The notes below the pieces were generated by a model. The model saw nothing but the letters and a program-made list of their open reading frames with translations, ran no database searches and had not been told where the DNA came from. From NCBI GenBank assembly GCA_900474095.1, contig UCOA01000066.1, forward strand, positions 1 to 64,000: a stretch of 64,000 nucleotides of DNA, given 5' to 3'. The position numbers were made by a program, and so were the translations under genes. Source of the DNA: Hyphomicrobiales bacterium. Its GTDB lineage: Bacteria; Pseudomonadota; Alphaproteobacteria; Rhizobiales; Rhizobiaceae. Shown piece by piece: positions 1 to 8,905 of the stretch. Each line of letters begins with the position of its first letter. The stretch's first letter is position 1.

Positions 1-1176
1 CAGGCTGGCGCCGCCGATGGCGCGTGCCTGGGCGCCGACGGCGCCTTCGATGATTTCTGGCATGACGACGCCTTCGAGATCAAGCTCGCCGGCGGCCTTG
101 CGGATGGCTGCAACGATACGTTCGCGGACCCAGCCGGGAAAACCGCCGTCTATGACGGCCGCGCTGAAATCGATGATCGAGGCGGAAGAGACGATCGCCT
201 GGGCGAGGGCCGCGGCAGTCAGTTGTATCCAGTTCTCAAGCGGCTCGCCGAAGTCGATCCATTCATCGGCGGAGTACCAGAGCGGTTGCGGATCGATACC
301 CCTTTCGCGCAGCAGATTTTCAAGCACGAAGATCGAAGCGATTTTCAGCAGCTGCTGCGGCTTGCCGTTCTTGTCGGAAACCTGCAGCGGGCCGACTGCG
401 CCGGCGGTTCCGGTCCGGCCGGAAAACAGCGAGGAATTCAGGACGATGCCGCCGCCGATGAAGGAGCCGATGTAGAAGTAGATGAAGTCCGGATAGGTGG
501 CGCCGACCCCGAATATGAGCTCGGCGCCGCAGGCGCTCGTGGCATCGTTCTGCATCAGCACTGGATGACGCGTGCGTGCAGCCACTGCGCTGCGCAGATC
601 GAAACCGCGCCAGCTGGCCATTGCCTCCTTCGGCGCGCCGGTCTCCTCGGCCCAGCTCCACAGCTGGAAGGGGGTCGCGATGCCGATACCGGCGATGCGG
701 CCCCGCTGCTCCTCCGTCAGTATCTTTTCGAGCTTTGGTATGCCCTCGACGATGAAGGTCAGAATCTCGTCCGGCATCGGATAGGCATGGATCTGGTGCA
801 ATTGCAGGCGGATATTGCCGACGAAATCCATCAGCACGAGGTCGCAGCTGCGCCGGCCGATCTTGACCCCATAGGAATAGACCGCATCCGGATTGAGCCG
901 CATTGGAATGGATGGCTGGCCGACGCGACCGCGCACCGGATCGCCGCGCATCAGCAGATCGTCTTTTTCAAGCGCCCGCATGATGACGGAGACCGTCTGT
1001 GCGGAGAGGCCGGAGCGCCGGGCGATATCGGCCTTCGAGAGGCTGCCGTGACGACGCACCAGCGACATGACGAGCCGCTCGTTATAGGCGCGCACACGTG
1101 TGAGGTTCGCGCCGCCGCCTGGATCCAGAACATCCGTCATCGGCAGGGCAGTGCCGGAATCGGCGTGTGGTGTCAT
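1..1176 (-). CDS. frcR: ROK-family transcriptional regulator (FrcR-like), 3' end cut by window edge
   Basis: The reverse strand is open from an ATG at 1176 to the window edge (392 codons, no stop reached). The first ~80 residues form a MarR/ROK winged helix with a recognition segment LSKADIARRSGLSAQTVS. The rest is a ROK sugar-kinase-like fold, including the glycine-rich stretch GSFIGGGIVLNSSLFSGRTG. ROK regulators normally repress sugar genes and release DNA on binding the sugar or its phosphate. The gene is divergent from frcBCAK across a 302-bp AT-rich gap, the arrangement I recall for frcR in Sinorhizobium, so control of fructose uptake is the natural role. The residual kinase catalytic features cannot be judged without the missing C-terminus. 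Confidence 0.85.
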   Translation of the reverse strand, partial: MTPHADSGTALPMTDVLDPGGGANLTRVRAYNERLVMSLVRRHGSLSKADIARRSGLSAQTVSVIMRALEKDDLLMRGDPVRGRVGQPSIPMRLNPDAVYSYGVKIGRRSCDLVLMDFVGNIRLQLHQIHAYPMPDEILTFIVEGIPKLEKILTEEQRGRIAGIGIATPFQLWSWAEETGAPKEAMASWRGFDLRSAVAARTRHPVLMQNDATSACGAELIFGVGATYPDFIYFYIGSFIGGGIVLNSSLFSGRTGTAGAVGPLQVSDKNGKPQQLLKIASIFVLENLLRERGIDPQPLWYSADEWIDFGEPLENWIQLTAAALAQAIVSSASIIDFSAAVIDGGFPGWVRERIVAAIRKAAGELDLEGVVMPEIIEGAVGAQARAIGGASL

Positions 1177-1349
1177 GCCCCTGTTCCTCCCGTGAGCGCC
1201 ATCTCCTGTCCGAACTGGGTGGTTTCCGACAGGCCTCCTGATTGCGCTTCATTCCATTTTTGCGTGCACGCTGCACCCGTGAAAAGCGCATGCACATTTT
1301 CTGCGCAGAGAATGCCACAGATTTTTAATAATTCAATTTGATTTATTTA

Positions 1350-1378
1350 TTGACAGGATTTGGTTTTGGTGTTTGTTT
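1350..1378 (+). promoter_or_regulatory. candidate promoter of the frc operon
   Basis: A perfect -35 hexamer TTGACA lies at 1350-1355 inside a strongly AT-rich stretch (about 1310-1380) between the divergent frcR and frcB genes. The -10 at the usual 17-bp distance (TTGTTT, 1373-1378) is weak, which fits a promoter that depends on a regulator. No clear ROK operator palindrome was picked out by eye. Confidence 0.4.
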
Positions 1379-1478
1379 TGTGCCCGGAAGCGTCAACTGC
1401 GGCAGTGGAGATGTTGTGGTGGGCGAGGCCTGACGAGCCGGTAGACCGGTTTCAATTTTCAATCCTTGGGAGGATTTC

Positions 1479-2504
1479 ATGAAGACCACTATTGTTTCCG
1501 CCGCTCTCGGCGCGCTTGCGCTCGGCGTTGTTTTTGCTGCACCTGCCCAGGCCGCTGATGTTTCGGCCTGCCTGATCACCAAGACCGATACCAATCCCTT
1601 CTTCGTCAAGATGAAGGAAGGCGCAACAGCCAAGGCAAAAGAACTCGGCGTCGAGCTGAAGTCCTATGCCGGCAAGATCGACGGCGACAGCGAAAGCCAG
1701 GTCGCGGCGATCGAAACCTGCATTGCCGACGGTGCCAAGGGCATTCTGCTGACGGCTTCCGACACCAAGGGTATCGTGCCGGCCGTGCAGAAGGCGCGCG
1801 ACGCCGGTGTTCTCGTGATCGCGCTGGATACGCCGCTTGAGCCGGCCGATTCCGCCGATGCCACGTTCGCGACCGACAACCTTCTCGCCGGCAAGCTGAT
1901 CGGTCAGTGGGCCGCGGCAACCCTCGGCGACAAGGCCAAGGACGCCAAGGTTGCTTTCCTCGACCTGACGCCATCCCAGCCGTCCGTCGACGTCCTGCGT
2001 GACCAGGGCTTCATGATCGGCTTCGGTATCGACCCGAAGGACGCCAGCAAGATCGGCGACGAAGACGATGCGCGCATCGTCGGTCACGACGTCACCAACG
2101 GCAATGAGGAAGGCGGTCGTACCGCCATGGAAAACCTTCTGCAGAAGGACCCGTCCATCAATGTCGTTCACACGATCAACGAGCCAGCCGCTGCCGGCGC
2201 CTATGAGGCACTGAAGGCTGTCGGCAAGGAAAAGGACGTTCTGATCGTGTCGGTCGACGGCGGTTGCCCGGGCGTCAAGAACGTCATCGATGGCGTCATC
2301 GGCGCGACTTCGCAGCAGTATCCGCTGCTGATGGCGTCGCTTGGCATCGAAGCAATCAAGAAGTTCGCCGACACGGGCGAAAAGCCGAAGCCGACCGAAG
2401 GCAAGGACTTTTTCGACACGGGCGTGGCGCTCGTGACGGATAAGCCTGCCCCGGGTGTTGAATCGATCGACACCAAGGCCGGCACTGACAAGTGCTGGGG
2501 CTGA
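1479..2504 (+). CDS. frcB: Fructose ABC transporter, periplasmic binding protein
   Basis: The 341-aa product starts with a Sec signal peptide (hydrophobic segment, probable cleavage after AQA near residue 25). It continues as a type-1 periplasmic sugar-binding protein (RbsB/LacI fold), with the start of the mature domain at [17 protein letters not shown] and a later conserved [16 protein letters not shown] stretch. It would bind sugar in the periplasm and hand it to the FrcC/FrcA complex. The ribosome site GGGAGG sits just before the ATG. It is the first gene of the frc operon, and a strong terminator-like hairpin follows it. The fructose assignment rests on family likeness and gene order; ribose or mannose are alternatives. 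Confidence 0.88.
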   Translation: MKTTIVSAALGALALGVVFAAPAQAADVSACLITKTDTNPFFVKMKEGATAKAKELGVELKSYAGKIDGDSESQVAAIETCIADGAKGILLTASDTKGIVPAVQKARDAGVLVIALDTPLEPADSADATFATDNLLAGKLIGQWAAATLGDKAKDAKVAFLDLTPSQPSVDVLRDQGFMIGFGIDPKDASKIGDEDDARIVGHDVTNGNEEGGRTAMENLLQKDPSINVVHTINEPAAAGAYEALKAVGKEKDVLIVSVDGGCPGVKNVIDGVIGATSQQYPLLMASLGIEAIKKFADTGEKPKPTEGKDFFDTGVALVTDKPAPGVESIDTKAGTDKCWG

Positions 2505-2528
2505 TGCTCCGCCACTGAACGGGTTGGT

Positions 2529-2553
2529 GGGCGGCTTCGGCCGCCCTTCTTTT
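2529..2553 (+). terminator. intrinsic terminator-like hairpin after frcB
   Basis: GGGCGG and CCGCCC arms around a TTCGG-type loop form a very stable stem at 2529-2546, followed by TTCTTTT. It lies between the binding-protein gene and the permease gene, where partial termination commonly gives excess binding protein. A second GC-rich inverted repeat (2618-2646, CCCGCCTGC with GCAGGCGGG) follows before frcC. Confidence 0.75.
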
Positions 2554-2699
2554 CAGCCAGGACTGTCATTTTGACAAAACGCCATAACCGTGGGCACACT
2601 TCTCCCCTTGCCTTGCCCGCCTGCCCGGTGTGCCGCGCAGGCGGGTGGGGTGAGGAGCCCATACCGACGGGAACGGTTTAAGAGGCGGGAGGAATTTTC

Positions 2700-3782
2700 A
2701 TGAGCGAACCGACAGTAGCCTCACAGCCATCGCAGGAATTCGAAAAGGTCCTGAGTGGCAGTTCGAAGCAGGTTGCTTCCTTTGATACGCATGACAAGAC
2801 TGCCTTGCAGAAAGCCCAGCACTTTTTGCATAAGAGGCCGGCGGCGGTGCCGCTGATCGTGCTGGTCCTTTCGCTGATCGTTTTCGGATCAGTACTCGGC
2901 TCGAAGTTCTTCTCGGCCTTTTCACTGACGCTGATCCTTCAGCAGGTGGCAATCACCGGCATCGTCGGCGCCGCGCAGACCCTGGTCATTCTGACGGCCG
3001 GCATCGACCTGTCCGTCGGTGCGATCATGGTGCTTTCGTCCGTGGTGATGGGGCAATTTGCCTTCCGCTACGGCTTCCCGCCGGAAATGGCGGTGATCTG
3101 CGGCATTGCCGTTGGAGGGCTCTGTGGTGCCGTCAACGGCTGGCTGGTGTCGCGCGTGAAGCTGCCGCCCTTCATCGTCACGCTCGGCATGTGGCAGATC
3201 GTGCTGGCGTCGAACTTCCTTTATTCCGCCAACGAAACAATCCGCTCCCAGGACATCAGCACCAGCGCGCCGATCCTCCAGTTCTTCGGCACCAATATCC
3301 GCATCGGCAATGCCGTCTTTACCTACGGCGTGGTCGCCATGGTGCTTCTCGTCGGCATCCTTTGGTATGTGCTGAACAAGACCGCCTGGGGAAGGCATGT
3401 CTACGCGGTCGGTGACGACCCGGAAGCCGCCGAACTTTCAGGCGTCAATGTCAAGAAGATGCTGATGTCGGTCTATATCCTGTCGGGCCTGATCTGCGCG
3501 CTTGCCGGGTGGACCCTGATCGGCCGCATCGGGTCGGTTTCGCCGACGGCGGGCCAGTTCGCCAACATCGAATCGATCACCGCCGTGGTGATCGGCGGCA
3601 TCTCGCTCTTCGGCGGCCGCGGCTCGATCATGGGCATGCTGTTCGGGGCGTTGATTGTCGGCGTCTTCCAGCTCGGCCTGCGCCTGATCGGCACGGACCC
3701 GCAATGGACCTATCTCTTGATCGGTGTGCTCATCATCGCCGCCGTTGCAATCGACCAATGGATCAGAAAGGTGGCAGGCTGA
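2700..3782 (+). CDS. frcC: Fructose ABC transporter, permease
   Basis: The 360-aa inner-membrane protein belongs to the BPD_transp_2 family (RbsC-like). A cytoplasmic N-terminal extension of ~45 residues precedes about eight to ten hydrophobic helices, beginning at AVPLIVLVLSLIVFGSVLG. The family motif AGIDLSVGAIM and the ATPase-contact loop AVGDDPEAAELSGVNVKK are present. It forms the sugar channel with FrcA. The ribosome site GGGAGGAA precedes the ATG, and the stop codon shares a base with the frcA start (TGATG), indicating translational coupling. Confidence 0.9.
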   Translation: MSEPTVASQPSQEFEKVLSGSSKQVASFDTHDKTALQKAQHFLHKRPAAVPLIVLVLSLIVFGSVLGSKFFSAFSLTLILQQVAITGIVGAAQTLVILTAGIDLSVGAIMVLSSVVMGQFAFRYGFPPEMAVICGIAVGGLCGAVNGWLVSRVKLPPFIVTLGMWQIVLASNFLYSANETIRSQDISTSAPILQFFGTNIRIGNAVFTYGVVAMVLLVGILWYVLNKTAWGRHVYAVGDDPEAAELSGVNVKKMLMSVYILSGLICALAGWTLIGRIGSVSPTAGQFANIESITAVVIGGISLFGGRGSIMGMLFGALIVGVFQLGLRLIGTDPQWTYLLIGVLIIAAVAIDQWIRKVAG

Positions 3783-4561
3783 TGGCTCAGGAACCCATTC
3801 TCACCGCGCGTGGCATCGTCAAGCGCTACGGCCGCGTCACCGCCCTCGACCATGCCGATTTCGATCTCTACAAGGGCGAAATCCTGGCCGTGATCGGCGA
3901 CAACGGCGCCGGAAAGTCCTCGATGATCAAGGCGATTTCCGGCGCGATCCATCCGGACGAAGGTGAAATCCGCCTGGACGGCGAGGTCGTGAACTTCCGT
4001 TCGCCGATCGAGGCACGCAAGGCGGGCATTGAGACGGTTTACCAGAACCTTGCCCTGTCGCCAGCGCTCTCGATCGCCGACAACATGTTCCTCGGCCGGG
4101 AAATTCGGAAATCCGGCCCGCTCGGCAAGGTCTTCCGCATGCTCGATCATGCAGCGATGGAGAAGATCGCTCGTGACAAGTTGTCGGAACTTGGCCTGAT
4201 GACGATCCAGAACATCAACCAAGCGGTGGAAACGCTTTCCGGCGGCCAGCGCCAGGGCGTGGCCGTGGCCCGCGCCGCGGCCTTCGGCTCCAAGCTCATC
4301 ATTCTCGACGAGCCGACGGCAGCACTCGGGGTGAAGGAAAGCCGCCGCGTCCTGGAACTGATCCTCGACGTGCGCGCGCGCGGTCTGCCGATCGTGCTTA
4401 TCTCGCACAACATGCCGCATGTGTTCGAGGTGGCCGACCGCATCCACATCCACCGGCTTGGCAAACGCCTCTGCGTCATCAATCCGAAGGAATACACCAT
4501 GTCGGATGCCGTTGCCTTCATGACCGGCGCCAAGGTGCCGCCGGAGGCGCTCGCCGCATGA
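3782..4561 (+). CDS. frcA: Fructose ABC transporter, ATP-binding protein
   Basis: The 259-aa product is a single ABC ATPase domain: Walker A GDNGAGKSS, signature LSGGQRQGVA, Walker B LIILDEPTAALG and an H-loop histidine in LISHNMPH. The frame extends further upstream, but the ATG overlapping the frcC stop is the sensible start because everything before it lies inside frcC. Most transporters with RbsC-type permeases use a duplicated ~500-aa ATPase, whereas this one has only one domain, as I recall for FrcA. It presumably works as a homodimer powering uptake. Confidence 0.9.
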   Translation: MAQEPILTARGIVKRYGRVTALDHADFDLYKGEILAVIGDNGAGKSSMIKAISGAIHPDEGEIRLDGEVVNFRSPIEARKAGIETVYQNLALSPALSIADNMFLGREIRKSGPLGKVFRMLDHAAMEKIARDKLSELGLMTIQNINQAVETLSGGQRQGVAVARAAAFGSKLIILDEPTAALGVKESRRVLELILDVRARGLPIVLISHNMPHVFEVADRIHIHRLGKRLCVINPKEYTMSDAVAFMTGAKVPPEALAA

Positions 4562-5193
4562 CCATGACGCTTGCGGCCATGGCCAACGCCGTCATTGAGA
4601 AAGCCGGCAAGCTGCCACGCTTCATCGTCGCCATTGCCGGCCCCCCCGGGGCCGGCAAGTCCACGCTTGCCGATGCCCTCCACGAAGAGCTGACGCGGCG
4701 CGGTGAAAAATCCGCCGTCCTGCCGATGGACGGCTTTCACATGGATAACGGCATCCTCAAGGAGCGCGGCCTGCTGAAACGCAAGGGGGCACCGGAAACC
4801 TTCGACGTCCGCGCCTTCATCGATATTGTCGCCGCGGTGCGAAAGGCGGACGAGGAGGTCCTTGTTCCGGTCTTCGACCGCTCGCGCGAGATCGCCATCG
4901 CCTCGGCGCGCGTCGTTGCGCCTGAGACCCGCATCATTCTCGCCGAAGGCAATTATCTGCTGCTCGACGAGGCGCCCTGGTCGCGGCTCGACGGCATGTT
5001 CGATCTGACGATCTTCGTCGGCCCCTCCTACGAGGTCCTGGAGGAACGCCTGCGGCAGCGCTGGATCCACTACGGCCTGGATGCCGCCGGCATCGAATGG
5101 AAGCTCTACGGCAACGATCTACCGAACGGGAAGCGGATCATCGACAATTCCCGCCCGGCGGATATCGCCATCGAGATTTTCGAAACGGCCTGA
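4558..5193 (+). CDS. frcK: P-loop nucleoside/nucleotide kinase-like protein of the frc operon
   Basis: The 211-aa product has Walker A GPPGAGKSTLADAL near residue 28, a DGFHMDNG segment typical of the uridine kinase/phosphoribulokinase/pantothenate kinase superfamily, and a later AEGNYLLLD stretch with an acidic Walker B-like position. It overlaps the frcA stop by four bases (ATGA), so it is co-translated with the transporter. It is not a PfkB or ROK fructokinase, and the sugar kinase of the pathway is more likely the frk gene further on. The phosphoryl acceptor is unknown; the name frcK reflects position and likeness to the Sinorhizobium gene. Confidence 0.78.
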   Translation: MTMTLAAMANAVIEKAGKLPRFIVAIAGPPGAGKSTLADALHEELTRRGEKSAVLPMDGFHMDNGILKERGLLKRKGAPETFDVRAFIDIVAAVRKADEEVLVPVFDRSREIAIASARVVAPETRIILAEGNYLLLDEAPWSRLDGMFDLTIFVGPSYEVLEERLRQRWIHYGLDAAGIEWKLYGNDLPNGKRIIDNSRPADIAIEIFETA

Positions 5194-5264
5194 GGCCTGC
5201 AGTCGATCGATCATTGTTTTCCCGCGTATAATGATGCTATCCGAACCTTCGGTCAGCGCATGCC

Positions 5265-5373
5265 CTACAGCGCCGCGCGTCAAGCATGACGGGCAAAGGA
5301 CGCCGTAGCGCTTTGAAACTGCTGCATAATTTTTTCCTTAAATCGATTTCCGATTTAAGGAATTATGCAGTAG
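5265..5373. repeat. RIME-like mosaic intergenic repeat (two palindromes)
   Basis: Two adjacent palindromes make a ~108-bp unit between frcK and pyrC. The first (5265-5308) pairs CTACAGCGCC with GGACGCCGTAG. The second (5322-5370) pairs CTGCATAATT and CCTTAAATCG with CGATTTAAGG and AATTATGCAG. Size and build match the Rhizobium-specific intergenic mosaic element RIME1 as I remember it (Osteras and colleagues, 1995). Such units are dispersed in rhizobial intergenic regions and can fold in RNA. Confidence 0.65.
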
Positions 5374-5410
5374 AACCATGCGCCAGTAGATTGCGCCTGG
5401 AGAACCCGTC

Positions 5411-6469
5411 ATGAGCACGCACGCCGTCATCGAATTCACGATCCGCCGCCCCGACGACTGGCATCTGCATCTGCGCGACGGCGGCATGCTCAACGGCGTG
5501 ATCGGCGACACCAGCCGCCATTTCGCCCGCGCCATCATCATGCCCAATCTGGTGCCGCCGGTCGTCACAACAGCCGATGCGGCAGCCTATCGCGAGCGCA
5601 TCATGGCAGCCCGCCCCAAGGGCGACAGCTTCGAGCCGCTGATGACGCTCTATCTTACCGAAGGAACCAACCCGGACGACGTGGAAGCCGGGCAAAAAAG
5701 TGGCCTGATCACCGCGGTCAAACTTTATCCGGCCGGCGCGACGACAAATTCCCAAAGCGGCGTGCGCAATTTCGAAAATGCCATGCCGGTGCTGGAGCGG
5801 ATGGCGAAGATCGGCCTGCCGCTCTGCGTCCACGGCGAGGTGACAACGCCGGACGTCGACATCTTCGACCGCGAAGCCATGTTCATCGAAACCGTGCTCG
5901 ACCCGCTGCGCACCCGCCTGCCGGAACTGAAGGTGACGATGGAACACGTCACCACCAGGGACGGTATCGACTACATCAAATCCTCCACCGCCAATCTCGC
6001 CGGTTCGATCACCACCCATCACCTCATCATCAATCGCAACGCCATCCTCGTTGGCGGCATCCGCCCGCATTATTACTGCCTGCCGGTCGCCAAGCGCGAA
6101 GTGCATCGTCTTGCCCTGCGCGCCGCTGCCACCTCGGGGGACGCCCGTTTCTTCCTCGGCACCGATTCCGCCCCGCATATCGATCCCTTGAAGGAATGCG
6201 GCTGCGGCTGCGCCGGCATCTATACCTCGATCAACACGATGAGCTGCCTTGCCCACGTCTTCGAGCAGGAAAATGCGCTGGACAAGCTGGAGGCCTTCGC
6301 GTCTCTGAGCGGCCCGACCTGGTACGGCCTGCCGGTCAACGACGAGACGATCACGCTGCGCAAGCAGGCGGACCCTGTAGAGTTTCCAAAGAAGATCGAG
6401 ACGGAGGCCGGCACGGTCACCGTCTTCGATCCGATGTTCCCCCTGCACTGGGCTGTCGTGGAGCGCTGA
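5411..6469 (+). CDS. pyrC: Dihydroorotase (type II, PyrC)
   Basis: The 352-aa enzyme cyclises carbamoyl aspartate to dihydroorotate in pyrimidine synthesis. The metal motif DWHLHLRDG (His18, His20) is at the N-terminus, the carboxylated lysine lies in [11 protein letters not shown], further metal histidines are in LCVHGEV and TTHHLI, and the catalytic aspartate is in GTDSAPH. Length is normal for the E. coli-type class II enzyme. pyrE lies downstream with one small membrane gene between, giving a loose pyrimidine cluster. An intrinsic terminator follows immediately. Confidence 0.96.
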   Translation: MSTHAVIEFTIRRPDDWHLHLRDGGMLNGVIGDTSRHFARAIIMPNLVPPVVTTADAAAYRERIMAARPKGDSFEPLMTLYLTEGTNPDDVEAGQKSGLITAVKLYPAGATTNSQSGVRNFENAMPVLERMAKIGLPLCVHGEVTTPDVDIFDREAMFIETVLDPLRTRLPELKVTMEHVTTRDGIDYIKSSTANLAGSITTHHLIINRNAILVGGIRPHYYCLPVAKREVHRLALRAAATSGDARFFLGTDSAPHIDPLKECGCGCAGIYTSINTMSCLAHVFEQENALDKLEAFASLSGPTWYGLPVNDETITLRKQADPVEFPKKIETEAGTVTVFDPMFPLHWAVVER

Positions 6470-6473
6470 ATTC

Positions 6474-6496
6474 AAGCGCGAAAAAGCGCTTCTTTC
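6474..6496 (+). terminator. terminator after pyrC
   Basis: AAGCGC (6474-6479) and GCGCTT (6486-6491) form a short stem with an A-rich loop, followed by CTTTC, five bases after the pyrC stop. The T-run is short, so efficiency is uncertain. Confidence 0.5.
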
Positions 6497-6596
6497 AATC
6501 GGAGTTTGTGAATATCCTCTCTGTTGGATCGGCGCCTGTGGAGACGCCGCCTGTCATGGGCGCGTCCGGTTGCCGGATAACTGGCAGGGGAAACTT

Positions 6597-6950
6597 ATGA
6601 ATTTCAACCAGGCTGTTATAACCGCATTTTCCAAATACGCCGTCTTTACGGGCCGGGCTAGTCGCCCGGAATTCTGGTGGTTCGCCCTGTTCAATGTCAT
6701 GGTTGCGATCGTCGCGACGATTGTCGATGCGACCATCGGCATCGAGCTTTTCAGCATTGCAGCAGGGCTGGCGCTGTTGCTGCCGGGCCTTGGCGTCGCC
6801 GTTCGTCGCCTGCATGATACCGATCGGACCGGCTGGTGGGTGCTGATCGGTATCATTCCGATCATCGGCCTTGTCGTGCTGATCATCTTCTACGCGACGC
6901 CCGGCACACCCGGCGCCAACGAGTACGGTCCGCCGCCGACTACCGCGTGA
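6597..6950 (+). CDS. DUF805 small membrane protein
   Basis: The 117-aa product matches DUF805 in layout: an amphipathic start with KYAVFTGRASRPEFWWF, three to four transmembrane helices, the family signature RRLHDTDRTGWW, and a final GTPGANEYGPPP tail. An in-frame upstream ATG exists, but the start at 6597 is preceded by AGGGGAA at the right distance. DUF805 proteins lie in the inner membrane and have no established biochemical function. The position between pyrC and pyrE gives no clear hint. Confidence 0.85.
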   Translation: MNFNQAVITAFSKYAVFTGRASRPEFWWFALFNVMVAIVATIVDATIGIELFSIAAGLALLLPGLGVAVRRLHDTDRTGWWVLIGIIPIIGLVVLIIFYATPGTPGANEYGPPPTTA

Positions 6951-7143
6951 AGCCGAACCTCGAGGAGTGCCCTGGGGGCTTGAGGTCACGGTGACCGATC
7001 CCTTCAGCATCGCCTTCCGCCAGAGGAAATAACATCAAGCTTGGCGGCAAAGTCCTGTGCCGCCAGGGTTCCGCCTCTGGCTTTCGAAGGCCTGAACTGC
7101 TATGCGCGGGTAGCAAAAATCCCATGGCTGCAGGAGACCGCCG

Positions 7144-7842
7144 ATGATCCAGACATCCTTTCCCGACAAGGCCGTAATGGCCGAACTCGTTGCCAAGATG
7201 CTCTGGGAAATCAAGGCGGTGCATTTCCGCGCCGATGAGCCCTACAAGCTCGCGTCGGGCATGGCGAGCCCGGTCTATATCGATTGCCGCAAGCTGATCT
7301 CCTATCCGCGCATCCGCTCGACGGTGATGGATTTCGCCGCCGCGACCGTGCTGCGCGAGGCAGGGTTCGAGCAGTTCGACGTTATCGCCGGCGGCGAGAC
7401 GGCGGGCATTCCCTTCGCAGCAATGCTGGCCGAGCGGCTAGCGCTGCCGATGATCTATGTGCGCAAGGCGCCAAAGGGCCACGGCCGCAATTCCCAGATC
7501 GAAGGCCATATGCCTGAGGGCGCGCGTGTCCTCGTTATTGAGGATCTGACCACGGCCGGCGGATCGATGTTCACGTTCGTCGACGCCATTCGCGCGGCCG
7601 GCGGCGTGGTCGATCATGGTATCGCCCTGTTCTACTACGATATCTTCCCGAAGGCCCGCGCCGAGATGCAGGAAAAGGGCGTGACGCTGCACAACATCGC
7701 CACCTGGCGTGACGTTCTCGCGGTCGCCAAGGCGCAGAAGCTGTTCGACCAAAACACCCTGTCGGAGGTCGAAACCTTCCTCAATGGGCCGCTCGAATGG
7801 TCCGGCCGCAATGGCGGCGTCAGCGCGTTGGCGTCAGCCTGA
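7144..7842 (+). CDS. pyrE: Orotate phosphoribosyltransferase
   Basis: The 232-aa type I phosphoribosyltransferase converts orotate and PRPP to OMP. The PRPP-binding motif [13 protein letters not shown] lies near residues 130-142, the flexible catalytic loop [17 protein letters not shown] just before it, and the substrate-pocket segment [16 protein letters not shown] near the start. The ATG has a GGAG-type ribosome site. The ~190 bases before it (6951-7143) contain no gene. Confidence 0.95.
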   Translation: MIQTSFPDKAVMAELVAKMLWEIKAVHFRADEPYKLASGMASPVYIDCRKLISYPRIRSTVMDFAAATVLREAGFEQFDVIAGGETAGIPFAAMLAERLALPMIYVRKAPKGHGRNSQIEGHMPEGARVLVIEDLTTAGGSMFTFVDAIRAAGGVVDHGIALFYYDIFPKARAEMQEKGVTLHNIATWRDVLAVAKAQKLFDQNTLSEVETFLNGPLEWSGRNGGVSALASA

Positions 7843-7917
7843 AAAACGGTGCTGGAATTTCCGCTCACATTGCTTTAAATCGATTGAAATTAAATCACTG
7901 AACGAGAGGATGCCGTC

Positions 7918-8844
7918 TTGATCATCTGCTGTGGAGAAGCCCTGATCGACATGCTGCCGCGCCAGACGACGGCCGGCGAGGTGGCCTTCGCGCCGTACTC
8001 CGGCGGCGCGATCTTCAACACGGCGATTGCGCTCGGGCGCCTCGGCATCCCGACCGGCTTCTTCACCGGCCTTTCCGACGACATGTTCGGCGATATGCTG
8101 CGCGCAACGCTGAAATCCAGCAATGTCGATTTCGCCCCTTGCGCGACCCTCTCGCTCCACACGACGGTTGCCTTCGTCAAGCTGGTCAACGGCTCGGCTA
8201 CCTACGCCTTCTTCGATGAGAACAGCGCAGGACGCATGATCACCGAGGACGACCTGCCGGCGCTTGGCGATTTCTGCGAAGCGTTGCATTTCGGCGCCAT
8301 CAGCCTCATTCCCGAACCGTGCGGCTCGACTTACGAAGCTCTGATGACCCGCGAGCATGAAAAACGGGTGATCTCCTTCGATCCCAATATCCGCCCCGGC
8401 TTCATCAAGGACGCCGAGGCCCACAAGGCCCGCATGTTCCGCATGGCAGCGATGTCGGATATCGTCAAATTCTCCGACGAGGATCTGGATTGGTTCGGCG
8501 AGGAAGGCACCCACGAGGAACTTGTGGCCAAGTGGCTGCAGCGTGGCCCGAAGCTCGTCGTGATCACCAAGGGCGCCGAGGGCGCGGACGGCTACACGGC
8601 TCGGGGCAAGGTCTCGGTGCCCGGTGAAAAAGTCATCGTCGTCGATACGGTCGGCGCCGGTGACACGTTCGATGCGGGCATTCTCGCTTCGCTGAAGATG
8701 AACAATCTGCTGACCAAGGAACAGGTCGCGACCTTAAGCGAAAGCGCCGTACGCGATGCGCTGGCCCTGGGTGCCAAGGCAGCGGCCGTCACCGTGTCGC
8801 GCGCCGGTGCAAACCCGCCCTGGAGCTACGAGATCGGTCTGTAA
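7918..8844 (+). CDS. frk: Fructokinase, PfkB family
   Basis: The 308-aa ribokinase-type kinase has the N-terminal glycine motif around PYSGGAIFNTAIALGRLG, and the C-terminal signature DTVGAGDTFDAGIL carries the catalytic aspartate and anion hole. It starts at TTG (7918), supported by the GAGAGGA ribosome site about 9 bases upstream and by the typical opening IICCGEALIDMLP. With the frc transporter upstream and pgi downstream, phosphorylation of imported fructose to fructose-6-phosphate is the likely job. 2-keto-3-deoxygluconate or other sugars cannot be excluded from sequence alone. Confidence 0.86.
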   Translation: MIICCGEALIDMLPRQTTAGEVAFAPYSGGAIFNTAIALGRLGIPTGFFTGLSDDMFGDMLRATLKSSNVDFAPCATLSLHTTVAFVKLVNGSATYAFFDENSAGRMITEDDLPALGDFCEALHFGAISLIPEPCGSTYEALMTREHEKRVISFDPNIRPGFIKDAEAHKARMFRMAAMSDIVKFSDEDLDWFGEEGTHEELVAKWLQRGPKLVVITKGAEGADGYTARGKVSVPGEKVIVVDTVGAGDTFDAGILASLKMNNLLTKEQVATLSESAVRDALALGAKAAAVTVSRAGANPPWSYEIGL

Positions 8845-8905
8845 ACTCCCCTCCACTTGAGGGAGGTCGACGCGAAGCGGCCGGATGGGGTGACGCCCGG
8901 CGGTG

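Noticed and set aside
223-1341. Long plus-strand frame opposite frcR
   Set aside because: Antisense to a clear ROK regulator; high-GC third positions keep the opposite frame open. Composition is not protein-like.
4558-5193. frcK as the fructokinase of the operon
   Set aside because: It has a uridine kinase-like P-loop, not PfkB or ROK motifs; a proper PfkB kinase lies at 7918.
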